The notes under the pieces were generated by a model that was given only the letters and a program-made list of their open reading frames with translations, made no database searches and was not told the DNA's origin. This document shows, in pieces, positions 6,843 to 15,818 of a DNA stretch of 64,000 bases. Within the stretch, counting starts at the first letter, position 1; the number at the start of each line of letters is the position of its first letter. The stretch comes from Bog-950 sp046329535 (GTDB taxonomy: Bacteria; Bacteroidota; Bacteroidia; Chitinophagales; LD1), in contig JAXLUN010000001.1 in assembly GCA_046329535.1 (NCBI GenBank), positions 806,001-870,000 of the forward strand, given 5' to 3'. Made by a program: the position numbers and the translations under genes.

Positions 6843-8240
6843 ATGAGCGTAAGAAATGATGAGTTTAGAAATTCGATAGGAACCATTAAACATGATGGGC
6901 ATCGTAACTGGATTTTTGCCAAGCAGCCGCATGGTAAACTTTACAATGCGCGGACTGTTGTTAGTTTGGTTTATCTGGTCGTTTTTTTTGCTCTTCCATG
7001 GATAAAATACCAAGGCGACCCTCTTTTTCTTTTTAATGTATTAGAACGGAAGTTTATTCTGTTTGGAGTTGTTTTCTGGCCACAGGATTTCTTTCTATTT
7101 GTTTTAGCTATGTTGACCTTTATGGTCTTCATTGTACTTTTTACGGTTGTGTTCGGCAGAATATTTTGTGGCTGGATTTGCCCACAAACTATTTTTATGG
7201 AAATGGTTTACCGCAAAATCGAGTATTGGATTGATGGTGATTCAGAGAAGCAAAAACGACTTTCTGCACAGCCATGGGATCAAGAGAAGATACTTAAACG
7301 AACTGCGAAATTTATAGCGTTTTTTTCTTTTTCGTTTGTCATTGCGCACTATTTTCTTTCGTATCTTATAGGTATGGATAACGTAGTTCTATACATTCAG
7401 GATGGCTTGTTTAGTCATCTTGGCACTTTCATTCCTCTGGTGATTTTTACCTTTATATTCTTTGGTGTTTACTGGCGCTTTCGTGAGCAGGCTTGTATTA
7501 TTGTATGCCCTTATGGACGCTTACAGGGGGTCATGCTTGATCCTAACTCAATAGTTGTAGCATATGATTATGTAAGAGGAGAGCCAAGAGGTAAAATCAA
7601 GAAGGAAGAGGTAAACAAGACAGGTGATTGTATTGATTGCAATGAATGTGTTAGAGTTTGTCCCACCGGCATTGATATACGAAACGGGACTCAATTGGAA
7701 TGCGTTAACTGCACTGCATGTATTGATGCATGTGATGCTATAATGAGCAAGGTGCATCGGCCGACCGGACTGATTCGATACGCTTCGGAAAATAACATAG
7801 CAAAAAATGAAAAAGTAAGGTTTACTCCTAGAATTGCGGGTTATACAGCTGTCTTGGTAGTGCTACTTACAGCACTCACTTTACTTTTGTTTACCAGGCA
7901 TGATGTACAAGCTAACATTATGCGTGCACAAGGTATGTTGTATCAAGAGCAGCCGAATAATAAGATCAGTAACCTGTATAATATTCAATTGGTAAATAAG
8001 ACCCGCAAGGATATGCCCATAACCTTAAGGCTGGAAGACGATGAAGTTAAAGGTGAGATTAAAATGGTGGGTAAGGATATCACTATCGGTAAAGGAGCTA
8101 TAGGAGATGGTGTATTTTTTGTGATAGTTGATAAAAATCAGATTAAACACAGAAAGACAAAAATTAAAATCGGCATTTATTCAAACGGTGAAAAAGTAGA
8201 GGAAGCAAAAACAAATTTCATGGGTCCGGGAGGACACTAA
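6843..8240 (+). CDS. ccoG: Cbb3 oxidase accessory protein CcoG (polyferredoxin)
   Basis: 465 residues. Four to five membrane helices in the first 230 residues include GRIFCGWICPQTIFMEM and ACIIVCPYGRLQG. They are followed by two 4Fe-4S motifs (CIDCNECVRVCPTGI and CVNCTACIDACD), another helix, and a C-terminal beta domain ending GPGGH. CcoG/FixG reduces copper for delivery to the cbb3 binuclear centre (family knowledge). It is 29 bases downstream of ccoP and 11 bases upstream of ccoH, so it belongs to the same operon. Confidence 0.96.
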   Translation: MSVRNDEFRNSIGTIKHDGHRNWIFAKQPHGKLYNARTVVSLVYLVVFFALPWIKYQGDPLFLFNVLERKFILFGVVFWPQDFFLFVLAMLTFMVFIVLFTVVFGRIFCGWICPQTIFMEMVYRKIEYWIDGDSEKQKRLSAQPWDQEKILKRTAKFIAFFSFSFVIAHYFLSYLIGMDNVVLYIQDGLFSHLGTFIPLVIFTFIFFGVYWRFREQACIIVCPYGRLQGVMLDPNSIVVAYDYVRGEPRGKIKKEEVNKTGDCIDCNECVRVCPTGIDIRNGTQLECVNCTACIDACDAIMSKVHRPTGLIRYASENNIAKNEKVRFTPRIAGYTAVLVVLLTALTLLLFTRHDVQANIMRAQGMLYQEQPNNKISNLYNIQLVNKTRKDMPITLRLEDDEVKGEIKMVGKDITIGKGAIGDGVFFVIVDKNQIKHRKTKIKIGIYSNGEKVEEAKTNFMGPGGH

Positions 8241-8251
8241 AATCAAGCAGG

Positions 8252-8701
8252 ATGTTCAGCAAAATTAATTGGGGTTGGAAAATTGTCATTCTTTATTCCG
8301 CGTTTGTGGTTATGATACTTACTTTGGTATATAAGTCTGCGCAGAATAAGATTGAGATAGTGACACCTGATTACTATCAAAAGGAACTGGCATATCAATC
8401 ACAGATTGACAAGGAACAGCGCACGCAACATCTAAAAGAGCAGTTACAGTGGCAGGTTAGTGGTAAGCAGATACATTTGAAGTTTCCTGCCGAGGTGGCC
8501 GGTAAGAATGTGAAAGCAGAGATTCTATTTTACCGGGCCAACAATAGTAATCAGGATTTTAAGATGAATGCTTTGGCCGATTCTACTGGCAGTTGCCTGA
8601 TAACTTCTGATAAATTTGAGAAAGGTGTTTACCAAATGCAGATAGACTGGACTGCTGAAGGAGTAAGTTATTATAATAAAGCAACCATTAACATCAATTA
8701 A
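8252..8701 (+). CDS. ccoH: Cbb3 oxidase accessory protein CcoH/FixH
   Basis: 149 residues: one N-terminal membrane helix (WKIVILYSAFVVMILTLVY) followed by the segment IVTPDYYQKELAYQSQI, typical of FixH proteins, and a beta-rich periplasmic domain. CcoH interacts with CcoN during assembly and is needed for cbb3 stability. It sits between ccoG (11 bases before) and a SafE-family gene (3 bases after). Confidence 0.9.
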   Translation: MFSKINWGWKIVILYSAFVVMILTLVYKSAQNKIEIVTPDYYQKELAYQSQIDKEQRTQHLKEQLQWQVSGKQIHLKFPAEVAGKNVKAEILFYRANNSNQDFKMNALADSTGSCLITSDKFEKGVYQMQIDWTAEGVSYYNKATININ

Positions 8702-8704
8702 GGG

Positions 8705-9418
8705 ATGGAATTTTTAATAGCCGCCATATCATTAGGTTTTTTAGGCAGTTTTCATTGCATTGGGATGTGCGGTCCTATTGCCTTGGCATTGCCACTTAAT
8801 AGAGAAAGTCGGTTTACAGCCTTGTTAAGCGGATTGCTTTACAATGCAGGAAGAATATTTACCTACGGTATTTTCGGTCTCCTGTTTGGTTTGTTAGGCA
8901 AAGGCTTTATTCTTTCCGGGTACCAGCAAGCGTTATCGATTACACTTGGTGTTTCAATTTTGGTTCTAATGATTGCTCCTAAACTGATGAATAAGCAGTT
9001 GAACATGTTGGGCTTCGTTTATCAGGCGGTAGCTAAGTTGAAAAAAGGGTTACATGTACTGTTCAGTCAAAAGAGTTATTCAGCCATGTTTTCAATAGGT
9101 GTGCTGAATGGATTGTTACCCTGTGGTTTAGTATATCTGGGAGTAGCGGGTGCTATCGCTACGGGAGATGCCTGGAACGGTAGTTTGTTTATGATGACAT
9201 TTGGCTTGGGAACTTTGCCCGCTATGCTTTTTGTTTCGATGGCATCACAAATGATTAGTATAGATGTAAGGAACAAAATCAGAAAAACAGTTCCGGTATT
9301 TGTTACCATGATGGCTTTGGTATTAATACTTCGTGGTATGAATTTGGGGATACCTTATATAAGCCCTGAGTTAAGTAAAACAGATTGCACCAAACACACA
9401 TGTTGCCACAAGAAATAA
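8705..9418 (+). CDS. TauE/SafE (UreH-domain) membrane protein of the cbb3 operon
   Basis: 237 residues with about six membrane helices. The first carries FLGSFHCIGMCGPIALALP and the fourth GLLPCGLVYLGVAGA. These paired C/G/P motifs define the UreH-like sulfite exporter TauE/SafE group found downstream of ccoGH in many Bacteroidota and thought to handle copper. The C-terminus ends in a Cys/His-rich tail (CTKHTCCHKK), a plausible metal-binding tip. It starts 3 bases after ccoH and ends the oxidase operon. Confidence 0.88.
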   Translation: MEFLIAAISLGFLGSFHCIGMCGPIALALPLNRESRFTALLSGLLYNAGRIFTYGIFGLLFGLLGKGFILSGYQQALSITLGVSILVLMIAPKLMNKQLNMLGFVYQAVAKLKKGLHVLFSQKSYSAMFSIGVLNGLLPCGLVYLGVAGAIATGDAWNGSLFMMTFGLGTLPAMLFVSMASQMISIDVRNKIRKTVPVFVTMMALVLILRGMNLGIPYISPELSKTDCTKHTCCHKK

Positions 9419-9444
9419 TTTCAACAACCTATAATATTTCTACT

Positions 9445-9870
9445 ATGGAAATAGTTATTAATGATTCTAAAACTGTAAGTGAATTGCAAAAACAATTCAA
9501 TAAGGAGTTTCCGTATTTGAAAATTGAGTTTTTTGACACGCCTTATAACTCTGAACAATCAGCGCCTAAGTCAAAAATGTATCCTCATGATAGGAAACTC
9601 TCTTTGTGCCGGAAAAAGCATAATGATGGTAAAGTTGAAGTGCATAAGAATGTAACCGTAGCTCATTTTGAAAGAGAACTATGGGATAGTTACGGGCTAT
9701 CTGTTCAGGTTTTTCGTAAGTCCGGCAACCTATGGATAGAAACATCATTGACAGATTCATGGACGCTGGATAGACAAAACAAAGAAGGTTTTGAAATGAG
9801 CGGGGCTCACAAAAATCCATATAAAGAAGCGGAAGAAACCGATATTACAGACAGAGACAAATGGGAATAA
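9445..9870 (+). CDS. Conserved small protein of unknown function
   Basis: 141 residues without signal peptide or membrane helix. The N-terminus (MEIVINDSKTVSELQKQFNK) looks like a small alpha/beta fold, and a second half contains ERELWDSYGLSVQVFRKSGNLWIETS. The polar C-terminus is rich in Glu and Asp. I recognise it only as a protein seen in other Bacteroidota, with no known role. ATG 9445 is chosen because the longer in-frame form would start inside the SafE gene. It ends 10 bases before the stop of a convergent regulator gene. Confidence 0.7.
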   Translation: MEIVINDSKTVSELQKQFNKEFPYLKIEFFDTPYNSEQSAPKSKMYPHDRKLSLCRKKHNDGKVEVHKNVTVAHFERELWDSYGLSVQVFRKSGNLWIETSLTDSWTLDRQNKEGFEMSGAHKNPYKEAEETDITDRDKWE

Positions 9871-9880
9871 ATGTGAGAAG

Positions 9881-10945
9881 TTAATTCAATAAATTTTTCA
9901 ACTTCAATTCATCTAAGATAGATATCTTACCCTCTTTAATTTCAATCAACTTCTCTGATTTAAAATCGCTTAACGTTCGTATTAAACTTTCAGTGGCAGT
10001 GCCTACTACCTGTGCTAAATCCTCACGACTCATTTCAAGTTTAGGTTTATCGGTTTGATTTTTCTTGAACTTATCGTATACATGCAATAATCCATTGGCT
10101 ACACGTTTGCGTAAAGAGTTATATGCCAGATTTACTAATTGCTCTTCCTTTTCTATCAGGTTTTTGGATAGCAGCTTAATAAATTGTTTCGCCACGGTAG
10201 TATCAGTACTCAGCAAGGCAGTAAAATCCGCTTTGGGTATTATCATTAACTCTACATCCTCCAATGCTTCTGCATTTTCCATATAAAGCGTTTCCTCTAA
10301 CAAGGCTGTGTAACCCATAAAGTCTCCATCCTTATAAATTGAGGTGATAAGCTCTTTTCCATCGTCATTCATTCTAAAGGTCTTAACCTTCCCCTTCACA
10401 ACAAAAAATAAACAAACCGGACGGTGCCCCTGGGTATATACAAACTGTTTCTTTTTAAACTCCTGAATCTCCCGTTCGCCCGATGTTAAATCAACTTTCC
10501 CGGTAAGCTTAGCCTGTTCCAAAAATTTACTAATGCCATCTACATTCGCTGCAAACTCTGTTTTGAGTGTTTCGCTCTTTTTTAGTCGAGCCTCTATGGC
10601 ATTCAATAATTCGATATCGTCAAATGGTTTGGTTATATAATCATCGGCACCCATCTCCATTCCCTTTCTAAAATCGCCTCTGTCTGCCTTGGCTGTAAGA
10701 AAAATAAATGGGATAGAAGATGTCTTAGGATTTTTACTAAGCAGGTGTAATACTCCGTAGCCATCTAAAACAGGCATCATGATATCGCAGATAATCAAAT
10801 CGGGAATGTGTTTAGTAGCTAAATCCACTCCAATTTTTCCGTTTTCAGCACTTAGTACTTCATAGTTGGCCAATTCGAGGATTTCAACGGTGTTTTCTCG
10901 TACCGCTTTATTGTCTTCAATCAGTAATATTTTCTTGCCGCTCAT
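9881..10945 (-). CDS. Receiver-domain/CRP-FNR fusion response regulator
   Basis: 354 residues. The N-terminal receiver domain (1-120) has the acid pair E10-D11, the phospho-acceptor Asp54 in DLIICDIMMP, a switch Thr (FLTAKAD) and Lys (TKPF). A linker is followed by a cyclic-nucleotide-binding fold (about 165-285, e.g. GDFMGYTALLEE) and a CRP-type helix-turn-helix (MSREDLAQVVGTATESLIRTL). The cysteine cluster of FNR is absent, so the input is probably phosphorylation by the kinase encoded just upstream. A DNA-binding CRP domain on a receiver is unusual; it could act on the TGA-N6-TCA dyads found in this window. Confidence 0.92.
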   Translation of the reverse strand: MSGKKILLIEDNKAVRENTVEILELANYEVLSAENGKIGVDLATKHIPDLIICDIMMPVLDGYGVLHLLSKNPKTSSIPFIFLTAKADRGDFRKGMEMGADDYITKPFDDIELLNAIEARLKKSETLKTEFAANVDGISKFLEQAKLTGKVDLTSGEREIQEFKKKQFVYTQGHRPVCLFFVVKGKVKTFRMNDDGKELITSIYKDGDFMGYTALLEETLYMENAEALEDVELMIIPKADFTALLSTDTTVAKQFIKLLSKNLIEKEEQLVNLAYNSLRKRVANGLLHVYDKFKKNQTDKPKLEMSREDLAQVVGTATESLIRTLSDFKSEKLIEIKEGKISILDELKLKNLLN

Positions 10946-10956
10946 GGTATAAATTT

Positions 10957-12522
10957 TTATTTGGCTGGAATAGAAACTGTAAATGTTGTGCCCCCGCCCA
11001 ATTCACTTTGCAAAGATATGTTTCCTTTTAGTAATTCAAGGTATCTGCTGACGATATGCAACCCCAGACCCGTGCCTTGAATATTGGCTGCATTTCGTGC
11101 TCTGAAAAAGCGCTGAAATAAATGCTGCTGGTCTTCTTTGGATATACCAATGCCACTATCCTTAACCGAAACAGAAAGCTGTTCACTAGTATGGATGGCC
11201 GATATTTCAATGGCCGAATTTTCAGGCGAAAATTTAATGGCGTTGGAGGTTAGATTTAATAATATGTTTTTTAGTAATCGTTTGTCAGTAACTGCTTCTC
11301 CTTCATCGGTTATACTAAGTAAAATTTGCTGCCCCTTACCGCAAATCTCCTGCATTTCGTTTACAAAATCATGTAAGAAAACTGTCAGATTGAATGGTTC
11401 CGGTTTTGCGCCTATTAAACCTTCTTCCAGTTTGCTCAGTGAGAGCAAATCTTCAAGCATATCATTGAGATGCTTGACAGAGTCTTTAATGCGGGCGATA
11501 TGACGATCACGCTTATCCTGATCTTCAGAAGAAGTATACCTACTGATGAGTGCAGCAGAAGAAAGCACTGTGCTTAAAGGTGTTCTAAATTCGTGCGAAA
11601 CGGTGGATACAAAGCGGGTTTTTAAATCATTCAACTCTTTTTCTTTTTCTAGTGAAAGTTCAAGTTCTTCTTTTGACTGCTCAAGCTGAGCCAGAGTTTC
11701 TCTCAGCATCATAGTTCGGTCTTCTACTTTACGTTCAAGGCCCATATTCAATTGTTTCACTTCATTCGAAATTCGTTCCAGTTCCTGCTTTTGCTGAAGA
11801 AGAATGACTTCACTGTTTTTCCGAATGGTAATATCAATGATAAATGCAATAGCATAAGACTCTCTACCTGAGTTGAAATGACTTAAACTGATTTCAACCG
11901 GAAAGCTGTTTCCATCTTTTCGTTTTGCAAACAAATCACGACCAGCGCCCATAGAGCGGTTAACCGGTTTTTCATGAAACCCTTCCCGATGTGTTACATG
12001 CGAATGCTTGAATGAATCTGGTATCAGTATTTCTATTTTTTTGTCCAGAAGTTCATCTTGATCGTAACCAAACATTTTTTCGGCACAGGGATTTACCAGC
12101 ACTATTTTGCCGTTTCGATTAGTTAGTAAAATGCCTTCTGTAGCATTAGCAAACAAGGAGCTTAACTGCTTGTTTATATCATCGGCACGGCTCTGTATCT
12201 TTTTTACGAACAGAACAAAAAACATAGCCATGATTACACCTATTAAAGAGCACAGGTGATTAACTGTAACAATCATAAAACTTTCGTCTTCGTGTAGGTA
12301 AAAAACAGAAAACAGAATAACTATGGAAGAGGCTACAGATGCTACTATAGAGTTGAGTTTGCTGGGGGCATACAAGGTAAGCATAACGGCAATAATGTAA
12401 CCACAACCCAGATAAACTCCCGCAGGACTATAACTCTCAATAATGGCGCTAAGCAGAATAATGAAGCCGCTAAGGGCGGTTAAAATTTTCTCTTCGTATT
12501 TGGCAAATTGGTACATAATCAA
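10957..12522 (-). CDS. Membrane PAS-domain sensor histidine kinase
   Basis: 521 residues. Three to four N-terminal membrane segments (residues about 12-110) precede a PAS domain (FANATEGILLTNRNGKIVLV), a coiled-coil linker with many Glu/Leu/Lys (about 235-300), a HisKA domain with the phosphorylated His in VSHEFRTPLS, and a catalytic ATPase domain (N box NLTSNAIKFSP, G1 DSGIGIS, G2 GTGLGLHIVSRY). Its start overlaps the stop of the RNase gene by 4 bases and it is followed after 11 bases by the receiver-CRP gene, almost certainly its partner. The stimulus is unknown; the PAS domain shows no obvious heme or flavin signature. Confidence 0.94.
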   Translation of the reverse strand: MIMYQFAKYEEKILTALSGFIILLSAIIESYSPAGVYLGCGYIIAVMLTLYAPSKLNSIVASVASSIVILFSVFYLHEDESFMIVTVNHLCSLIGVIMAMFFVLFVKKIQSRADDINKQLSSLFANATEGILLTNRNGKIVLVNPCAEKMFGYDQDELLDKKIEILIPDSFKHSHVTHREGFHEKPVNRSMGAGRDLFAKRKDGNSFPVEISLSHFNSGRESYAIAFIIDITIRKNSEVILLQQKQELERISNEVKQLNMGLERKVEDRTMMLRETLAQLEQSKEELELSLEKEKELNDLKTRFVSTVSHEFRTPLSTVLSSAALISRYTSSEDQDKRDRHIARIKDSVKHLNDMLEDLLSLSKLEEGLIGAKPEPFNLTVFLHDFVNEMQEICGKGQQILLSITDEGEAVTDKRLLKNILLNLTSNAIKFSPENSAIEISAIHTSEQLSVSVKDSGIGISKEDQQHLFQRFFRARNAANIQGTGLGLHIVSRYLELLKGNISLQSELGGGTTFTVSIPAK

Positions 12523-13919
12523 ATAATAAATTCCTGATGAAGTTCCGGTATCTCTATGTCCGTAAATCCTTTTTTCAACAGTTTGCCTTTAAATGTTTGC
12601 TGTACCTCGTACTCTCCATGTACCAGAAAAAGTTTTTTTACTTCCTCAGCCTTCTGACAGGCTAAAAATTGACACAAATCTTCATAATCGCCATGTGCAC
12701 TTAGTGAGCGAATGACTTCTACCTCAGCATGAACCCCAAAAGGTTCTCCAAAAATGGTGACTTGTTTTTCTCCACGCATTAACTTACCACCAAGCGAATT
12801 GGGTTCACAGTAACCAACAATCAAAATTGTATTTCTGCGGTCGGCAATGGCATTTTTAATATGGTGTTTCACTCTGCCAGCATCGGCCATGCCTGATGCG
12901 GAAATGATAACACAGGGTTCTTCTCGTTCGTTAAGTGATTTGGAGTCTTCCACTTGGGTTATGTAATGAAGACGTTTAAAGTCAAATGGTTCTGAATCAC
13001 GTTTCATATACTCCAACATCTTTTCATTAAAGCATTCGGTATGATCTTTCATTACCTTAGTAGCTTCGACTGATAGAGGACTATCCACAAAAAAATTTAT
13101 TTCAGGAAGTTTCTTTTCTATTTCTAACCTATTCAATGCATACACCAGTTCTTGAGTTCTACCTACACTAAAGGCCGGAATAATAAGTTTACCTCTTTTT
13201 TTTAGACAGGTATCAACAATTATTTCCAGAAGACGATTTGTACAAACAACACTTTCGTCATGTAAACGGTCACCATACGTAGATTCGATAATTACATAGT
13301 CGGCTTGCGGAAAAACTTCGGGTTTCTTTAATATTTCATCATTGTACCGGCCAACATCCCCACTAAAAGAAAGGCGGGTGGTTTTTCCCTCTTCAGTAAC
13401 CTTGAGGCTGATGGCTGCGCTGCCAATAATATGACCGGCATCACTAAAAATAAACTCAACACCTCCTTTAATTGCAAAAGGTCTATTGTATTCTACTTTC
13501 TCGAAAAAAGGGAGGCACTTGTATACATCTTCGGTTGTATAAATAGGTTCAATTTCTTTTTTGCCTTCCCTGTTTTTACGTTTGTTTAAATATCTGGCAT
13601 CAGACTCATGTATATGAGCCGAATCAAGTAACAGTATTTGTGTAAGGTCGTATGTAGCTGGTGTGCAGTAAATTTTTCCTTTAAAACCCTCTCCAACAAA
13701 GCGAGGAATGAGGCCGCAATGATCTATATGTGCATGAGAGAGAATAAGAAAATCAACCTCAGCCGGATTGAAGCCGAATTTTCTATTCAGCCTGTCCGAT
13801 TCTTTCGGGTTGCCCTGAAACATGCCACAGTCCAGCAGTATTTTGGTACCATCATTTAGCTCTAATAAATGTTTACTACCGGTTACTACTCGGGCAGCCC
13901 CGTGAAAGGATAATTTCAT
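12519..13919 (-). CDS. Beta-CASP metallo-beta-lactamase RNA-processing enzyme
   Basis: 466 residues. The MBL zinc motif is SHAHIDHCG (about residues 60-68), with a second-site His in DAGHIIGSAA and an Asp in FSGDVGR. The beta-CASP insert follows (ESTYGDR, PAFSVGRTQE, SASGMADAGRVKHH), then an RMMBL-type C-terminus (SAHGDYEDL, FLVHGE). This is the ribonuclease class of RNase J/CPSF73-like proteins. It heads an operon with a kinase and a receiver-CRP regulator, linked by a 4-base overlap. A TAnnTTTG element ends 4 bases upstream of its ATG, so its mRNA may be leaderless. Confidence 0.93.
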   Translation of the reverse strand: MKLSFHGAARVVTGSKHLLELNDGTKILLDCGMFQGNPKESDRLNRKFGFNPAEVDFLILSHAHIDHCGLIPRFVGEGFKGKIYCTPATYDLTQILLLDSAHIHESDARYLNKRKNREGKKEIEPIYTTEDVYKCLPFFEKVEYNRPFAIKGGVEFIFSDAGHIIGSAAISLKVTEEGKTTRLSFSGDVGRYNDEILKKPEVFPQADYVIIESTYGDRLHDESVVCTNRLLEIIVDTCLKKRGKLIIPAFSVGRTQELVYALNRLEIEKKLPEINFFVDSPLSVEATKVMKDHTECFNEKMLEYMKRDSEPFDFKRLHYITQVEDSKSLNEREEPCVIISASGMADAGRVKHHIKNAIADRRNTILIVGYCEPNSLGGKLMRGEKQVTIFGEPFGVHAEVEVIRSLSAHGDYEDLCQFLACQKAEEVKKLFLVHGEYEVQQTFKGKLLKKGFTDIEIPELHQEFII

Positions 13920-13923
13920 CGTT

Positions 13924-13931
13924 CAAATGTA
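13924..13931 (-). promoter_or_regulatory. -7 promoter element of the RNase/kinase/regulator operon
   Basis: On the minus strand this reads TACATTTG, a perfect TAnnTTTG. Only four bases (AACG) separate it from the ATG at 13919, so transcription is expected to begin at or next to the start codon. Confidence 0.6.
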
Positions 13932-13954
13932 TGAGGTAACAATTTATCATTATC

Positions 13955-13968
13955 ATGATAAATATCAA
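13955..13968 (-). promoter_or_regulatory. CRP/FNR-type operator upstream of the RNase/kinase/regulator operon
   Basis: The minus strand reads TTGAT-ATTT-ATCAT, the best match in the window to the FNR consensus TTGAT-N4-ATCAA. Its centre (13961.5) is 37.5 bases upstream of the last G of the -7 element, the class II activator distance also seen at norC. Confidence 0.65.
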
Positions 13969-13994
13969 TACGATTAGAATATCTGTAACAGAAA

Positions 13995-14026
13995 CAAAAA
14001 AGCCCTGACATTTCTGTCAAGGCTTT
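13995..14026 (-). terminator. Terminator after tRNA-Pro
   Basis: On the minus strand AAAGCCTTGACAG and its near-complement CTGTCA-GGGCTTT form a hairpin followed by a T-run (TTTTTTGTTTC). It lies directly downstream of the tRNA-Pro gene and before the RNase promoter region. Confidence 0.75.
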
Positions 14027-14036
14027 CATCATTCTG

Positions 14037-14110
<74 letters not shown>

Positions 14111-14141
14111 AGAATTTATTTTGTTGCCGCTTATTGCTAAG

Positions 14142-14229
14142 CGGTGAGGGAGGGATTCGAACCCTCGGTACCCTTTTGAGGTACGACAGTTTAGCAAACT
14201 GTTGGTTTCGGCCTCTCACCCACCTCACC
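14142..14229 (-). tRNA. tRNA-Ser (anticodon GCT)
   Basis: 88 bases on the minus strand with the long variable arm of a class II tRNA (TACCTCAAAAGGGTA). The acceptor stem is GGTGAGG/CCTCACC, the anticodon stem-loop ACAGT-TTGCTAA-ACTGT gives GCT, and the T arm contains GGTTCGAATCC. CCA is not encoded. Confidence 0.96.
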
Positions 14230-14278
14230 TTTCATTATCAGTATATATTCAGAACTATCCTCTTTTTCTAAAGGACGA

Positions 14279-14286
14279 CAAAAATA
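14279..14286 (-). promoter_or_regulatory. -7 promoter element for the tRNA-Ser/tRNA-Pro unit
   Basis: The minus strand reads TATTTTTG, matching TAnnTTTG, about 50 bases upstream of the mature 5' end of tRNA-Ser. Confidence 0.45.
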
Positions 14287-14321
14287 TAAATTCTCATCAA
14301 CTCACAAACTTATGGAAACAA

Positions 14322-14351
14322 AAAATCCCTCCGAATTTTTCGAGAGGGATT
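14322..14351 (-). terminator. Terminator after dnaA
   Basis: AAATCCCTC and GAGGGATTT form a 9-bp stem with an inner CGAA/TTCG extension. On the minus strand it is followed by TTTTTGTTTCC. It lies 22 bases past the dnaA stop. Confidence 0.8.
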
Positions 14352-14372
14352 TATAGAAACTTGATTCAAAGG

Positions 14373-15818
14373 TTAGGATATACTCATCTGAATTTTCTTT
14401 TGAATATCGGCAACCGCTTCTCTAAATTCCTGATCAGTATCTATAAGATTTTGCACCGCCTGACAAGAATGTATCACTGTTGAATGATCTCTTCCGCCAA
14501 AGTGTTTACCTATAACCTTCAGTGAATTTTTGGTGTAGCTTTTTGCCAGAAACATAGAAAGCTGACGTGCCTGAACAATCATTCTCTTTCTGGTTTTTTC
14601 ACGTAGCATATCCACCTGAACACTGAAGTAATCACAAACGGTTTTTTGTATGTAATCGATAGAAACCTCGCGAGAAATGCTCTTCACAAAGTTCTTGATA
14701 ATCTTCTTGGCAAGGTCCAAATCAACTTCCTTCTTATTTAAAGAAGCTTGTGCAAGCAATGAAATAAGAGCTGCTTCCAGTTCACGAACATTGGTGTTAA
14801 TGTTGTATGCTACAAACTCTACCACCTCACGGGGTAATTCAATGCCATCCGCATACATTTTCTTTTCAAGAATGGCAATTCGAGTTTCAAAATCAGGAAC
14901 CTGCAGGTCAGCACTCAATCCCCATTTAAATCTTGATAATAAACGCTCTTCCATTCCTTCTAAATCACGAGGAGGGCGATCGGTAGTCAACACCAATTGT
15001 TTGCCATTCTGATGCAGGTGATTAAATATATGGAAGAATATGTCTTGTGTCTTTTCTTTATTACCAAAGAACTGAATATCATCTACAATCAACACATCAA
15101 TCAGCTGATAGAAGTGGACAAAGTCATTAACCGAGTTATTTTTTACTGCATCGAAAAACTGATTGGTGAACTTTTCACTCGACACATAAAGAACGGTTTT
15201 ATTAGGGAAGTTTGATTTAACTTCATTTCCTATAGCCTGAGCTAAATGCGTTTTCCCTAAACCAACGCCTCCATACACAACTAACGGATTAAACGCTGTT
15301 CCTCCTGGTTTTTGAGCAACTGCATATCCGGCACTTCTTGCCAGACGATTACAGTCACCTTCTACAAAAGAATCAAAATTGTAATTCGCATTTAATTGCG
15401 AGTCGATATTGATTTTTTTCAAACCCGGAATGATGAATGGGTTTTTAATGTGGTTGCCGGTTAAGAAATAAGGGAAGCCTACTTCGGGGTTTGATGAATT
15501 TCCTGAATTGTAGTTCGGATAATCCACTGTGGATGGCAATGAGCCATTCGATGAGTTTTCAACAACTATTCTGTACTCTAAACGTGCATTGGTGCCCAAC
15601 TCGCGCTTAATCGTTTTGCGCAACAATGATACGTAGTGTTCTTCCAGCCATTCATAAAAAAACTGAGATGGCACCTGAATAGTTAATACGGCTCCTTTTA
15701 AATCCACAGGTCTTATCGGTTCGAACCACGTTTTGAAACTTTGTGCACTAACGTTGTCTTTTATGATTTCGAGACAACTGTTCCATACGCTGATTGCCGA
15801 TTTTTCCTTCATGCTCAC
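14373..15818 (-). CDS. dnaA: Chromosomal replication initiator protein DnaA
   Basis: 481 residues in the usual four domains: an N-terminal interaction domain (WNSCLEIIKDNVSAQSFKTW), a variable linker (about 100-140), an AAA+ domain with Walker A GGVGLGKTHLAQ, Walker B VLIVDDIQFF and sensor motifs (TTDRPPRDL, RLLSRFKWG), and the C-terminal DNA-binding domain with GGRDHSTVIHSC. It opens and unwinds the origin. It is monocistronic and has its own terminator. No cluster of DnaA boxes is visible in the 190 bases upstream, so the replication origin is probably elsewhere. Confidence 0.98.
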   Translation of the reverse strand: MSMKEKSAISVWNSCLEIIKDNVSAQSFKTWFEPIRPVDLKGAVLTIQVPSQFFYEWLEEHYVSLLRKTIKRELGTNARLEYRIVVENSSNGSLPSTVDYPNYNSGNSSNPEVGFPYFLTGNHIKNPFIIPGLKKINIDSQLNANYNFDSFVEGDCNRLARSAGYAVAQKPGGTAFNPLVVYGGVGLGKTHLAQAIGNEVKSNFPNKTVLYVSSEKFTNQFFDAVKNNSVNDFVHFYQLIDVLIVDDIQFFGNKEKTQDIFFHIFNHLHQNGKQLVLTTDRPPRDLEGMEERLLSRFKWGLSADLQVPDFETRIAILEKKMYADGIELPREVVEFVAYNINTNVRELEAALISLLAQASLNKKEVDLDLAKKIIKNFVKSISREVSIDYIQKTVCDYFSVQVDMLREKTRKRMIVQARQLSMFLAKSYTKNSLKVIGKHFGGRDHSTVIHSCQAVQNLIDTDQEFREAVADIQKKIQMSIS

